A DNA stretch of 64,000 nucleotides, from assembly GCA_019637195.1 (NCBI GenBank), contig JAHBWA010000023.1:23289-87288 (forward strand), read 5' to 3'. Origin of the DNA: Labilithrix sp. GTDB lineage: Bacteria > Myxococcota_A > Polyangia > Polyangiales > Polyangiaceae. Made by a program: the position numbers and the translations under genes. The notes below the pieces were generated by a model. The model was not told the origin of the DNA and ran no database searches. It was given only the letters and a program-made list of their open reading frames with translations. How positions within the stretch are numbered: the stretch's first letter is position 1; each line of letters opens with the position of its first letter. This document shows, piece after piece, positions 43,475 through 52,203 of the stretch.

Positions 43475-44197
43475 TCAGAAGCCGAGCGCGAGGATCGGCC
43501 CGACGCCGAAGCCCCTGAACCGTGTCCCTGTGATCACCTGGTACGAGGCCTCGACGCCGATCGCGATCGGGCGGAAGTGGATCATGAAGCCGCCGCCGCC
43601 CATCAGCGCGGCGCCGGTCGCCGAGCCTGCGGCGGCGTCGCCTGCGACGTGACCGGCGCCGGCGCCGCCCTCGATGAAGGGCGCGAACCGGTCGATCGGG
43701 AGCACGATCTTGAACGTGGGCATGCCGAGGTAGACGTTCGGGTCGATGAAGTAGCCCGCGAAGCGCACGCCGGGGACGACGATGACCGAGTCGAGGTCGA
43801 AGCCGTAGCCGAAGCGGAGGCCGACGGCGAAGCCCGCCTTGCCGCGCGAGAAGACGACGCCGGGCGCGATGCCCCACTGGAAGCCGGAGTTGTAGAGCGA
43901 CACGAGCATGCGCCCCTCGGACATCGGCTCGGGGATGTCTTCGGGCCGGAGCGTCACCGGCGCGGTCTCGGGCGGCGGCGCGATCGCGATCTCCGGCGGG
44001 CTCGGCGGCGCGGGCGGCGGCGGCTCGGGGGTCGGCTCCGCGGGTACGTCGGGCGGCGCGTCCGCGGGCAGCGGCTCGGGCTGCGCGGGCTCGTCCGCGG
44101 GCTCCGGCTGAGCGGGCTCCGGCTGGGCGCGCGCGGCGAGCGGCGTGGTGAAGACGAGGGCGGCGACGAGCGACGGGACGAAGGACAGAGGCCTCAC
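43475..44197 (-). CDS. Putative outer-membrane protein with Pro-rich linker
   Basis: The 240-residue product has a signal peptide (ending near AARAQPEP), a long Pro/Glu/Ala-rich linker (about 25-90), and a C-terminal beta-barrel-like domain. That domain has repeated Gly/aromatic strands, for example FAVGLRFGYGF and GPILALGF. Such linker-plus-barrel proteins are common in myxobacteria. GTG start. Its function is not known. Confidence 0.68.
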   Translation of the reverse strand: MRPLSFVPSLVAALVFTTPLAARAQPEPAQPEPADEPAQPEPLPADAPPDVPAEPTPEPPPPAPPSPPEIAIAPPPETAPVTLRPEDIPEPMSEGRMLVSLYNSGFQWGIAPGVVFSRGKAGFAVGLRFGYGFDLDSVIVVPGVRFAGYFIDPNVYLGMPTFKIVLPIDRFAPFIEGGAGAGHVAGDAAAGSATGAALMGGGGFMIHFRPIAIGVEASYQVITGTRFRGFGVGPILALGF

Positions 44198-44236
44198 GGG
44201 CGCTATCCTAACGCGTATCGATCCCGAAGCGTCGCG

Positions 44237-45076
44237 CTACCTCGCGGCGCGGAGACGCTTCTCCTCGTACATCGCGCGGTCGGCGCAGGCGAGGAGGACT
44301 TCGGCCGTCGAGGCGTCATCCGCGACCGCGATGCCCGCGGAGAACGACGTCTCCAGCGGCGCCGTGAGCTCCTCGAAGCGGGCCCGGAGGCGCGTGACCA
44401 CGGCGCGAGACTCCTCGATCGACGCGTCGACGAGCATCAGCGCGAACTCGTCGCCGCCGACGCGCGCCACGACGTCGCCGCGACGGAGCACCGAGCGCGC
44501 CGCGTCCGCCATCGTGCGCAGCACGTCGTCGCCGCGCGCGTGACCGTGCGCGTCGTTGACGACCTTGAAGCCGTCGAGATCGACGTACACGACGGTCACG
44601 CGACGACGGCGCTGCCTGAGCTCGTGCTGGAGCAGGTTCATGAAGTGGCCCGCGCGCGGCAAGCCCGTCACGGCGTCGGCGCTGGCCTCCTCGAGCGCGC
44701 GCTCGAGCAGCGCGGGCGCGACCATGATCGGACGGCTCTCGCGCGGGCTCCGCCGGTTCGCCGGGCGGCTCGTGAGCAGGTCGAGGGCGGCCACCCGCAC
44801 GTGCACGGGGCGACCGAGGACGCGCGCCATCTCCCGGCGGTGATCGACGACGCGCGTATAGAGCGCCCGCGCCTCGGCTTCGCACAAGCTCATCCCGAGC
44901 ATCAAGCGGATGAGCTCGGCGTGCGGCTCCGCGGTCGTCAGCGCGCGCTCGGAGAGCAGACGCGCGAGCTCCGCGTCGTCGCAGAGCCGCTCGAAGATGT
45001 CCTCCCGGATGAGCTGCCAAGCGGCGTCGCTCTCCGTGTGGCCGCTGCTCGGTGGGGCCGTGGTCGTCATCGCCAT
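44237..45076 (-). CDS. GGDEF diguanylate cyclase
   Basis: The 279-residue protein has a helical N-terminal half without a recognised sensor. A GGDEF domain follows: DLDGFKVVND, the catalytic GGDEF at 207-211 and an inhibitory-site RRGD at 198-201, five residues upstream. It should make cyclic-di-GMP from two GTP, with product feedback inhibition. ATG at 45076 is preferred over GTG/ATG upstream because those extend into a low-quality frame. The input signal is unknown. Confidence 0.9.
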   Translation of the reverse strand: MAMTTTAPPSSGHTESDAAWQLIREDIFERLCDDAELARLLSERALTTAEPHAELIRLMLGMSLCEAEARALYTRVVDHRREMARVLGRPVHVRVAALDLLTSRPANRRSPRESRPIMVAPALLERALEEASADAVTGLPRAGHFMNLLQHELRQRRRRVTVVYVDLDGFKVVNDAHGHARGDDVLRTMADAARSVLRRGDVVARVGGDEFALMLVDASIEESRAVVTRLRARFEELTAPLETSFSAGIAVADDASTAEVLLACADRAMYEEKRLRAAR

Positions 45077-45268
45077 CGGACGACGAGAAACATGCTCACG
45101 GCGCGCGGCCTGCGCCAGAGCGGGAGCGCGTTGAGAGGAAGGACCCGAGCGTGGAGAAGCAGCGGCGCGATAGACCAAGGTATGACGGTGAAACCGACGC
45201 ACCGGCATCGCGCTTCCCGGTCGCGCTTCGAATCGATGTGTGCATGTCACACATCGACCCTCGCGCGG

Positions 45269-46441
45269 TCAGGACGCGCCGGCGACGAGCTCGATCTCGG
45301 TGATCTCCGCCGGAGCGCCGACGCGCATCGGCGGGCCCCAGTAGCCGGTGCCGCGGCTCACGTAGATCTGCGCGCGCGCGAGCTTGTGGAGCCCCGCGAC
45401 GAACGGCTGCTGCAGCCGTACGGCGAGGTTCCACGGGAACATCTGCCCGCCGTGCGTGTGGCCCGACAGCTGGAGATCGACGCCGAGGCGATCGGCCAGC
45501 TCGACGCCGCGCGGCTGGTGCGCGAGCAGGACGCACGCGCGCGCCTCGTCGCGGCCGGCGAGCGCCTTCTCGAGGTCCGAGCCGTGACCGTTGCCGAAGC
45601 CGCTGGAGGAGTGGTCGTCGATGCCCGCGAGATCGAAGCCCTCCTCGCCGCCGATGCGCACGCGCTCGTTGCGGAGCACCTTCACGCCGAGATCGCCGAG
45701 GTGCGCGATCCACTCGTCCACGCCCGAGTAGTACTCGTGGTTGCCGGTCACGAAGAAGACGCCGTGCTTCGCCCGGAGCTTCGCCAGCGGCGCGACGTGC
45801 TCCGCGAGCTCCGCGACCGAGCCGTCGACGAGGTCGCCGGTGATCGCGACGACGTCCGGCTCGAGCGCGTTCACCCGCGCGACGACGTCCTCGATGAACC
45901 CCTTGCCGATCGTCGGACCGACGTGCACGTCGGTGAGCTGCACGATCCGCGTCCCCGACGCCGACCTCGTCAGCCGATCGATCGCGACGCGCACGCGCTT
46001 GACCGACACCGCCGAGAGCGCGCTCGCCATTCCGGCCGCGCTCGCGCCGAGGCCGAGCAGCGCCGCGCCGCCGGCGAAGAGGCGCGAGATGGCGCGCCGC
46101 CGCTCGGGATCGTCGAGGACGCCCGCGCCGCCGGCCTGGACGCGCAGGGTGATGACGCGCGCGAGATCGCTCACGGCGAGCGAGAGGACGAGGAAGAAGA
46201 CGACGCCGAGCCAGGTGTAGCCGACCCACATGAACGGCGACGCCGCCGCGCGCGGCAGGAGCCGGAACGCGACGAAGCCAGTCATCAGGATGACGAACAG
46301 CGCGACGATCGCCATCGTCGCCACCCGCGCCCACGGCGACGGGAGCGAGGCGTCCCGGACGAGCCGGGCCCAGACGTAGCGGTGCGCGCTGCCCATGACG
46401 AGCGACGCGAGGACGAAGAACACGACGTAGCGCGCCGCCAT
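45269..46441 (-). CDS. Membrane-anchored metallophosphoesterase
   Basis: The 390-residue protein begins with about four helices (1-115) and continues with a calcineurin-like phosphoesterase domain. That domain has TDVHVG (metal ligands), GDLVDGS, GNHEYYS, HQPRG and GHTHGGQ, all conserved. Related membrane forms cleave lipid or nucleotide phosphates (YkuE-like). The substrate is unknown. It starts next to a 459-bp intergenic stretch and has no gene close upstream. Confidence 0.9.
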   Translation of the reverse strand: MAARYVVFFVLASLVMGSAHRYVWARLVRDASLPSPWARVATMAIVALFVILMTGFVAFRLLPRAAASPFMWVGYTWLGVVFFLVLSLAVSDLARVITLRVQAGGAGVLDDPERRRAISRLFAGGAALLGLGASAAGMASALSAVSVKRVRVAIDRLTRSASGTRIVQLTDVHVGPTIGKGFIEDVVARVNALEPDVVAITGDLVDGSVAELAEHVAPLAKLRAKHGVFFVTGNHEYYSGVDEWIAHLGDLGVKVLRNERVRIGGEEGFDLAGIDDHSSSGFGNGHGSDLEKALAGRDEARACVLLAHQPRGVELADRLGVDLQLSGHTHGGQMFPWNLAVRLQQPFVAGLHKLARAQIYVSRGTGYWGPPMRVGAPAEITEIELVAGAS

Positions 46442-46900
46442 ACGGTGTCATCTTACGATGACCGCGGGGCCGCCCTCGTTGCGAGGTGAGGCAGGCGTCG
46501 CGTTTCGCGACGGGGCGCTTTCGTCCTCCTGTGGCGGGACGGCAGAGCGTGGCGGGACGCGGGGAGCGGGCGCGCGGCGTCGTTCGCGAAGGAGAACAAT
46601 CCCGACGGCAGCTCGGCACTACTCTGGATGGCGCGCGGCCCTATGTCTCGCTGACCTGGAGTAAGCCGAAGTGCCAATGCGAGGAGCTCATCCGATCATG
46701 CGAGCGGGCGACGCGGGGGGCGATCGCCGCGGGAGACGACCTCACGCCTCGTTCGACGGGGACGTCGCCCCGTCGACGGCACGCCGCTGGCAAGCGCGAC
46801 GGTGCTCGCGTCTCGCGACCACCTCACGTCGGGCCCGACGGGGCGCTGGCTCATCGCGCGCGGAGACGCCGGCGCGCTGCGTTCGTTGTGAGGAGAAAGG
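46442..46900. other. Intergenic region without recognised gene
   Basis: The 459 bp between the divergent metallophosphoesterase and antiporter genes contain several short frames on both strands, none with good third-position bias. A GAGGAGAAAGG ribosome site directly precedes the antiporter ATG. No promoter or repeat stands out by eye. Confidence 0.5.
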
Positions 46901-48589
46901 ATGACCGAGCTCAACGTACTGATGACCTTCACGGGCGGCCTCGCGGCGGCCCTCGTCCTGGGGTTCGTCGCCAAGCGACTGCGCCTCTCGCCGATCGTCG
47001 GCTACCTGATCGCAGGGGTCGCCGTCGGCCCGTTCACCCCAGGCTACGTCGCCGATCATCACGTCGCCGAGCAGTTCGCCGAGATCGGCGTCATCCTGCT
47101 CCTCTTCGGCATCGGGCTTCGGTTCCACCTGCAGGAGCTGCTCGCCGTGTGGAGGATCGCGCTGCCCGGCGCGCTGTTCCAGAGCGCCATCTCGACGATG
47201 GCGCTGGCCGTGCTCCTCCGCTTGGTCGGCTACGACTGGCAGTCCGGCATCGTCCTCGGGATCGCGATCTCCGTGGCCAGCACGGTGGTGATGGCGCTCG
47301 TCCTCGCCGAGCGACGCGATCTGCACGCCCCGATCGGACACATCGCGATCGGCTGGACCGTCGTGGAGGACCTGCTCACGGTGACCGCGCTGCTCCTCCT
47401 CCCGATGTTCGTCGGGGAGGGCGCGAACAGCTCAGGCGTAGGGGCCGCGCTCGGAGAGGCCGCGCTAAAGATCGGCGCGCTCGTGGCGCTCGTCGTCGTG
47501 CTGGGCAAGTGGGTGATCCCCTGGTCGCTCGAGCACATCGCCGCCGCGCGCTCGCGCGAGCTGTTCACGCTGTCGGTGCTGGTGATCGCCCTCGGCATCG
47601 CCGTCGGCGCCGCCAAGCTCTTCGGCGTGTCGATGGCGCTCGGGGCCTTCCTCGCCGGGCTGGCGGTCGGGCGCTCGGAGTTCGCGGCGCGCGCGGCGAA
47701 CGACGCGCTCCCGATGAAGGACGCGTTCGCCGTCCTCTTCTTCGTGTCCGTCGGCATGCTGTGCGATCCGCGCAGCCTCGTGGGCTCGCCGCTGCTCGTC
47801 GCGCTGGTGCTGCTCGTGGTCGTGGTCGGCAAGCCGCTCGCCGCGATGGCGGTCGTCCGCGTTCTGGGCAAGCCTCTCCCCACGGCCGTCGCCGTCGGAG
47901 CCGCGCTCTCCCAGGTCGGCGAGTTCAGCTTCATCCTCGGCGCCACCGCCAAGGGCCTCGGCGTGATCGACGAGAGCAGCTGGAACGCGCTCATCGGCGC
48001 CTCGATCCTGTCCATCGCGCTCAACCCGACGATCTACCGGCTCGCCCGGAGGCTCACCGGCGGCGCGCCCGCGCTCGCCCCGGCGACGGGAGAGCGGCCG
48101 CCCGTCGATCCGCGGCGCTGCGTCCTCGTGGGTCACGGCCCGGTCGGCAGCACCGTGCGCCGGATCCTCGCCGAGCACGACACCGAGGTCACCGTGGTCG
48201 AGCTCAACCTCGACACCGTCCGGAGCCTCCGCGCGCAGGGGCAGCGCGCGCTCTACGGCGACGTCCTCCGCCCGGGCACCCTGGAGGAGGCCGGCATCGC
48301 CACCGCCGGGAGCTTGATCCTCAGCGTCGAGCTCGAGGACGCCGCCGAGCTGATCCGCCAGGCGCGGATCGCCAACCCTTCGCTCAAGGTCCTCGCGCGC
48401 TGCGCGCACCTGCGCGAGGCCACCGCGCTCCACGAGGCCGGCGCGACGGTGATCGCGGGGGAGGCCGAGGTCGCGATCGCGCTCGCGGAGGTGCTGCGGA
48501 CCGACAAGAGCGACGACGCCAATCCGAGCCGCGACCCGCGCCTCGAGGCCACGCGCCGGCGGCTCTACCAAGCGCAGGCGAGCGGCTGA
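46901..48589 (+). CDS. CPA2-type cation:proton antiporter with RCK domain
   Basis: The 562-residue protein has about 12 membrane helices (1-385) with the antiporter pattern GFVAKRLRLSPIVGYLIAGV near the start and a GEFSF motif near residue 340. A cytoplasmic TrkA-N/RCK domain follows (about 400-530), with the nucleotide-binding GHGPVGSTV turn. This is the Kef/YbaL organisation of K+ or Na+/H+ antiporters gated by nucleotides. It is a single-gene unit with an excellent ribosome site. Confidence 0.92.
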   Translation: MTELNVLMTFTGGLAAALVLGFVAKRLRLSPIVGYLIAGVAVGPFTPGYVADHHVAEQFAEIGVILLLFGIGLRFHLQELLAVWRIALPGALFQSAISTMALAVLLRLVGYDWQSGIVLGIAISVASTVVMALVLAERRDLHAPIGHIAIGWTVVEDLLTVTALLLLPMFVGEGANSSGVGAALGEAALKIGALVALVVVLGKWVIPWSLEHIAAARSRELFTLSVLVIALGIAVGAAKLFGVSMALGAFLAGLAVGRSEFAARAANDALPMKDAFAVLFFVSVGMLCDPRSLVGSPLLVALVLLVVVVGKPLAAMAVVRVLGKPLPTAVAVGAALSQVGEFSFILGATAKGLGVIDESSWNALIGASILSIALNPTIYRLARRLTGGAPALAPATGERPPVDPRRCVLVGHGPVGSTVRRILAEHDTEVTVVELNLDTVRSLRAQGQRALYGDVLRPGTLEEAGIATAGSLILSVELEDAAELIRQARIANPSLKVLARCAHLREATALHEAGATVIAGEAEVAIALAEVLRTDKSDDANPSRDPRLEATRRRLYQAQASG

Positions 48590-48683
48590 GGCCCGGGGAA
48601 CCCGTCAGGGCTCGACGGAGGTGTTCATCCGCGTGAGGTAGTCGTCGAAGCCGATCCCGCGCGCTGACGCGTCGCGGCTCGGC

Positions 48684-49871
48684 TCAGAAGAAATCGCGCA
48701 TCGTCGGGTAGGGGCCGGCGAACCACGCGTCGAGCAGGGCGCGCGCGTCGTCGCCGGCCTCGAGCCAGCCGGCGTCGGCGAGCACGTGGCTCGGCGCGTG
48801 GCCGGTGTAGAGCGCGGCGAGGCCTCGCTCGCCGATCGTCGCCCGCGGCGCGCCCGCGGCCGCCTCACCGGCGACGACCTTCGCCGCGCCGCCCTCGAGC
48901 GAGACCGCGTAGCGGCCGCTGTTCTCGGGCATCGACGCGTCGTTCACCTCGAGCGTGATCGCTCCGCCCGCGGCGGGCGGCCAGCCGCGCGACGACAGCG
49001 CGCGCGCGACGTCGACGACGCGCACCATGAACCAGTCGGTGAGCGTGACCGTGTGATGCCGCTCCGGCAGGAGGTTCGTGAAGAGGTCCGACGCGCCGCC
49101 GTGCCACTTCACCGAGCTCGCCAGCGACCGGTACTCGACGAGCAGCCGGAGGATCGCGCGGGCGGCGCGCGACGTCGTCGCCGCGAGGTCCGTCACGAGG
49201 ACGCTCGAGTCCGCGCCGCCCATGGTGTGCGAGAGCACCACGTAGCCCTCGAGCGCGCCGCCGTGCGCGACGGTGAACGTCTTCGTCAGGTGTCCACGCG
49301 GCTTCGACACCCGATCCCAGACGTAGCTCCCGCGGTCGATGTAGCCGGGACACCGGCGCGCCGTCGCGTCGTAGAGCGCGACGACGTCCTCGGGGGTGCC
49401 GAGCGCCTCGGCCACGGTCATCTCCGGGACGCGCGCGACCTCGCACGTGCGCGGATCGAACGACACCGCGAACCGCGCGCCCGCGCGCTCGTAGCCGGCG
49501 CTGCGGTACAGGGTGACGGACGCCGGATAGAGCGTCGAGAGCGCGAACCCGCGCGCGCGCGCCTCGCGCAGCATCGACACCATCAGGTGCTTGGCGACTC
49601 CCCGGCCGCGCTCCTCGGGGACGACTCCGACCCCCGCGACGCCCATCGTCGCCACGGAGCGACCGCCGAACCACTGCCCCATCGGGATCTCCACGAGCCC
49701 GCCGCAGACGCTGCCGCCTCGCTTGAGGACGCGGAGGTTCTCGGCCCCCGCCCGCTCGAACCAGATCTTCGCCTCTTCCGGGGGGAAGCCGAACGCGTGC
49801 GAGAGGACGCCGCCGAGGCGGTCGACGTCGGAGTCGAGAGCCGAAGAGAGCTCGAGATCGTGCAGGGACAT
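48684..49871 (-). CDS. Eis-like GNAT N-acetyltransferase
   Basis: The 395-residue protein has an N-terminal GNAT domain with the acetyl-CoA loop VVPEERGRGVAKHLM and a FALSTLYPASVTLYRSAGYERAG motif, typical of the Eis branch. A second GNAT-like region and a C-terminal SCP2-like lipid-binding domain (about 300-395) follow. Eis enzymes acetylate aminoglycosides and proteins; the substrate here cannot be told. A start at MSLHDLEL is preferred over the upstream MIM. Confidence 0.85.
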   Translation of the reverse strand: MSLHDLELSSALDSDVDRLGGVLSHAFGFPPEEAKIWFERAGAENLRVLKRGGSVCGGLVEIPMGQWFGGRSVATMGVAGVGVVPEERGRGVAKHLMVSMLREARARGFALSTLYPASVTLYRSAGYERAGARFAVSFDPRTCEVARVPEMTVAEALGTPEDVVALYDATARRCPGYIDRGSYVWDRVSKPRGHLTKTFTVAHGGALEGYVVLSHTMGGADSSVLVTDLAATTSRAARAILRLLVEYRSLASSVKWHGGASDLFTNLLPERHHTVTLTDWFMVRVVDVARALSSRGWPPAAGGAITLEVNDASMPENSGRYAVSLEGGAAKVVAGEAAAGAPRATIGERGLAALYTGHAPSHVLADAGWLEAGDDARALLDAWFAGPYPTMRDFF

Positions 49872-50013
49872 AGGACGCGGGACCATAATCACGACGCGCA
49901 GACCGCGCCACGGCCGACCGCCGGCGGGCTCCCGAGCCGCGCCCGGCCCCGTCGGAACGGACCTCGCGTCCTCCTCCCCTCGCGTCCCCGGCAGGTGCTA
50001 GCGTCGGTCCTCG

Positions 50014-50826
50014 ATGGGTCGCGAGGTCCTCGCTCGACTCTCCGGCCACGCGCGCAAGGAGAGGCCCGAGCTCGGGAGCGTGAGCGAGGCCGAGCTCGAG
50101 GCCTTCATCCTCGCGCGCGTGCCCGACGAGCGGCTCGACGACGCCGCCCGCGTCGGCGATCTCCTGCTCGCCTGCGCGTGCGCGAGAGGCGTCCGCGCCG
50201 GACACGACGCCCTCCAGGCGCTGTCCCAGCCGGACATCGACCGCGCCCACGCGCGCATCCACCCTCCGGTCACTTTGCATCAGGCGCGCGAGCTCGTCTG
50301 GCGTCACCTCTTGCACGTGCCCGACGGCGGCGCCGCCCGCGTCGCGCTCTACAAGGGCGACACCGACCTGCTCGCCTGGGTGCGCTCGCTCGCGAACCGC
50401 CTGCTGCTCGGCCTCGTGAGCGGATCGAAGGCGGCGCCCGCGTCGCTCGAGGACGCGATCCTCCAGCACTCGGCGGGCAACGCGGCGCTCGCTGACGAGC
50501 CCGAGCTCGAGCGGGTCAAGCAGACGTACCTCCCCGGCCTCCGCGCGACGCTCGGCTATACGCTGACGTCGCTCGAGGCGCGCGAGCGCGCGCTGCTCCG
50601 GGACGCGATCGTCGAGGGCCACGATCTCGACGCGCTCTCGCTGATGTACGCGAGCCCGCGCGCCGAGATCGCCGCGGCGATCTCGGCGGCTCGCGACAAG
50701 CTCGCGTACCGCCTGAAGAACCGCCTCGCGGAGCGGATGAAGGTCTCCGACCGAGACCACGCGAGCCTCGTCGCCTGCGCGGAGCTGGAGCTCGACGCCG
50801 CGCTCTCCCGGACGCTCGACAGCTGA
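50014..50826 (+). CDS. Divergent sigma-70 family RNA polymerase sigma factor-like protein
   Basis: The 270-residue protein resembles myxobacterial ECF-like factors. A region-2-like segment GDTDLLAWVRSLANRLLLGL lies in the middle, and a region-4-like part LTSLEARERALLRDAIVEGHDLDALSLMY followed by RLKNRLAER lies near the C-terminus. The match is weak, and the expected region 2.4 contacts are not obvious. It might be a true alternative sigma factor or a relic regulator. No anti-sigma gene lies nearby. It ends convergently with the EVE gene, separated by a strong hairpin. Confidence 0.6.
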   Translation: MGREVLARLSGHARKERPELGSVSEAELEAFILARVPDERLDDAARVGDLLLACACARGVRAGHDALQALSQPDIDRAHARIHPPVTLHQARELVWRHLLHVPDGGAARVALYKGDTDLLAWVRSLANRLLLGLVSGSKAAPASLEDAILQHSAGNAALADEPELERVKQTYLPGLRATLGYTLTSLEARERALLRDAIVEGHDLDALSLMYASPRAEIAAAISAARDKLAYRLKNRLAERMKVSDRDHASLVACAELELDAALSRTLDS

Positions 50827-50828
50827 CG

Positions 50829-50858
50829 GCGCCGGCGCTCCGCTCGGAGCGTCGGCGC
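50829..50858. terminator. Bidirectional terminator hairpin between convergent genes
   Basis: GCGCCGGCGCTCC (50829-50841) pairs with GGAGCGTCGGCGC (50846-50858) over 13 pairs with one G-U, closing a four-base loop. It begins three bases after the sigma-like gene's stop and ends two bases before the EVE gene's stop. A following TT on the plus side is the only U tract. Confidence 0.7.
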
Positions 50859-50859
50859 T

Positions 50860-51306
50860 TCAGAGCGCCGTCTCGGCGAGCTTCAGCACCGCGGCGAGCT
50901 CGGCGTCGGTCACCGGCGTCACCGAGATGCGGCTGCGCTTCACGAGCGCCATCTTCGACAGGAGCGGGTGGGCCTTGAGCGCGGCGAGCGTGACCGGCTT
51001 CCGGAGCCGCTTCACCGGCGCGACCTCGACCGAGCTCCAGTCGCCGTCCGTCGTCGGGTCCTGGTAGGCCTCCTTGGAGACGCGGGCGACGCCGACGATC
51101 TCCTTGCCCTCGTTCGAGTGGTAGAAGAGCAAGGTGTCGCCCCTCTTCATCGCGCGCAGCGTGTTGCGCGCCTCGAAGTTGCGCACGCCGTCCCACGACG
51201 TCTTCTTGTCTTCGAGGAGCTGGTCGAACGAGTAGACGAACGGCTCGCTCTTCACGACGTAGCACCGGCCCGGACGTTTCGTGGAGGAAGTCTTCGCGGA
51301 GGGCAT
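50860..51306 (-). CDS. EVE domain protein
   Basis: The 148-residue protein is a single EVE domain: YVVKSEPFVYSFDQLL, then W-D-G-V-R-N-F-x-A-R-N and a GDTLLFYHSNEGKEIVGVARV strand. EVE domains bind modified bases in RNA or DNA, and this type (COG2947) is widespread in bacteria. A basic tail precedes the domain. It is a single gene, divergent from the deoxynucleoside kinase. Confidence 0.93.
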   Translation of the reverse strand: MPSAKTSSTKRPGRCYVVKSEPFVYSFDQLLEDKKTSWDGVRNFEARNTLRAMKRGDTLLFYHSNEGKEIVGVARVSKEAYQDPTTDGDWSSVEVAPVKRLRKPVTLAALKAHPLLSKMALVKRSRISVTPVTDAELAAVLKLAETAL

Positions 51307-51335
51307 CCGGCGGAGCAGTGTAGAGTCGGAGGTGC

Positions 51336-51947
51336 GTGAAGCGCTACGTCGCCGTCGCAGGCACCATCGGGTCCGGGAAGACTTCCCTCGTGACGTGGCT
51401 CGTCAAGCGGTATGGGCTCGTGCCGTACTACGAGCCGAACGACGCGAACCCGTACCTCGCGGACTTCTACCGCGACATGAAGAGCTGGGCGTTCCACTCG
51501 CAGCTCTTCTTCCTGTCGCACAAGCTCGAGCTCCACCAGTCGCTGCTCGCGTCGAGGGCCCCGGCGGTGATCGACCGGACGATCTACGAGGACGCCGAGA
51601 TCTTCGCGCGGAACGCGAGGAGCCAGCGCTTTCTCTCCGCGCGCGACTGGGCGGTCTACGCGCGGCTCTACGAGGGCATCAAGCGCACCCTGCCGCCCCC
51701 CGACGTGCTGGTCGCGGTCACGTGCAGCCTCGCCGCGACCAAGAAGCGGATCGCGCGGCGCGGCCGCGAGATGGAGCAGGCGATCCCGGACGCCTACCTC
51801 CGCCGCCTCCACCGACTCTACGAGTCGTGGTTCGACCGCTACGACCTCGGCCCGATCGTGCGGATCGACACGACGAACCTCGACTATGTCGAGAACCTCG
51901 TCGATCTCATCGAGCTGCAGCAGAAGCTCGACGAGGTGCTGCGCTGA
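51336..51947 (+). CDS. Deoxynucleoside kinase
   Basis: The 203-residue protein has Walker A GTIGSGKTS near residue 9, an E-P-N-D-A-N-P segment, the DRTIYEDAEIF (D-R-S-like) motif and a lid region RRGREMEQAIP. This is the dNK/dGK-dAK family. It phosphorylates deoxynucleosides in the salvage path. GTG start with GGAGGTGC upstream. Confidence 0.9.
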   Translation: MKRYVAVAGTIGSGKTSLVTWLVKRYGLVPYYEPNDANPYLADFYRDMKSWAFHSQLFFLSHKLELHQSLLASRAPAVIDRTIYEDAEIFARNARSQRFLSARDWAVYARLYEGIKRTLPPPDVLVAVTCSLAATKKRIARRGREMEQAIPDAYLRRLHRLYESWFDRYDLGPIVRIDTTNLDYVENLVDLIELQQKLDEVLR

Positions 51948-52203
51948 GTCCCCCGGCGAGGCGCTCCACGACCGAGTAGAGCGCGGTTACGTCGAGCGAG
52001 ATCCCCTCGCCGAGCTCGACGCGCTCCCCAGGCGGACCTCCTGCTCCGTCCACGTCGCGCCGCTCCGACGGACGACGGGCACCTGGCGCCGCCGTTGACC
52101 GTGGCGCGGCGCCGCTGGCCCGCTCGGGCGACCAGCGCCTCGCCGACGGCGTCGTCGCGCGCTCGCCCGCCTCGGTGAGGGACGTCGAAGACGGCGCGCG
52201 GGG
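51948..52203 (-). other. Gap with an open frame continuing after the lipoprotein stop
   Basis: On the minus strand the frame directly after the lipoprotein's TAG (52204-52206) stays open for about 95 codons, to a TGA near 51914, without a start codon. Its final part (GERVELGEGISLDVTALYSVVERLAGG) looks protein-like. It may be a remnant of a longer gene, read-through sequence, or chance openness of GC-rich DNA. Nothing else is recognised here. Confidence 0.3.

Noticed and set aside
42353..46489. A 1378-codon plus-strand open frame
   Set aside because: It spans the antisense of four well-supported minus-strand genes and has repetitive Arg/Glu/Ala composition without any domain.
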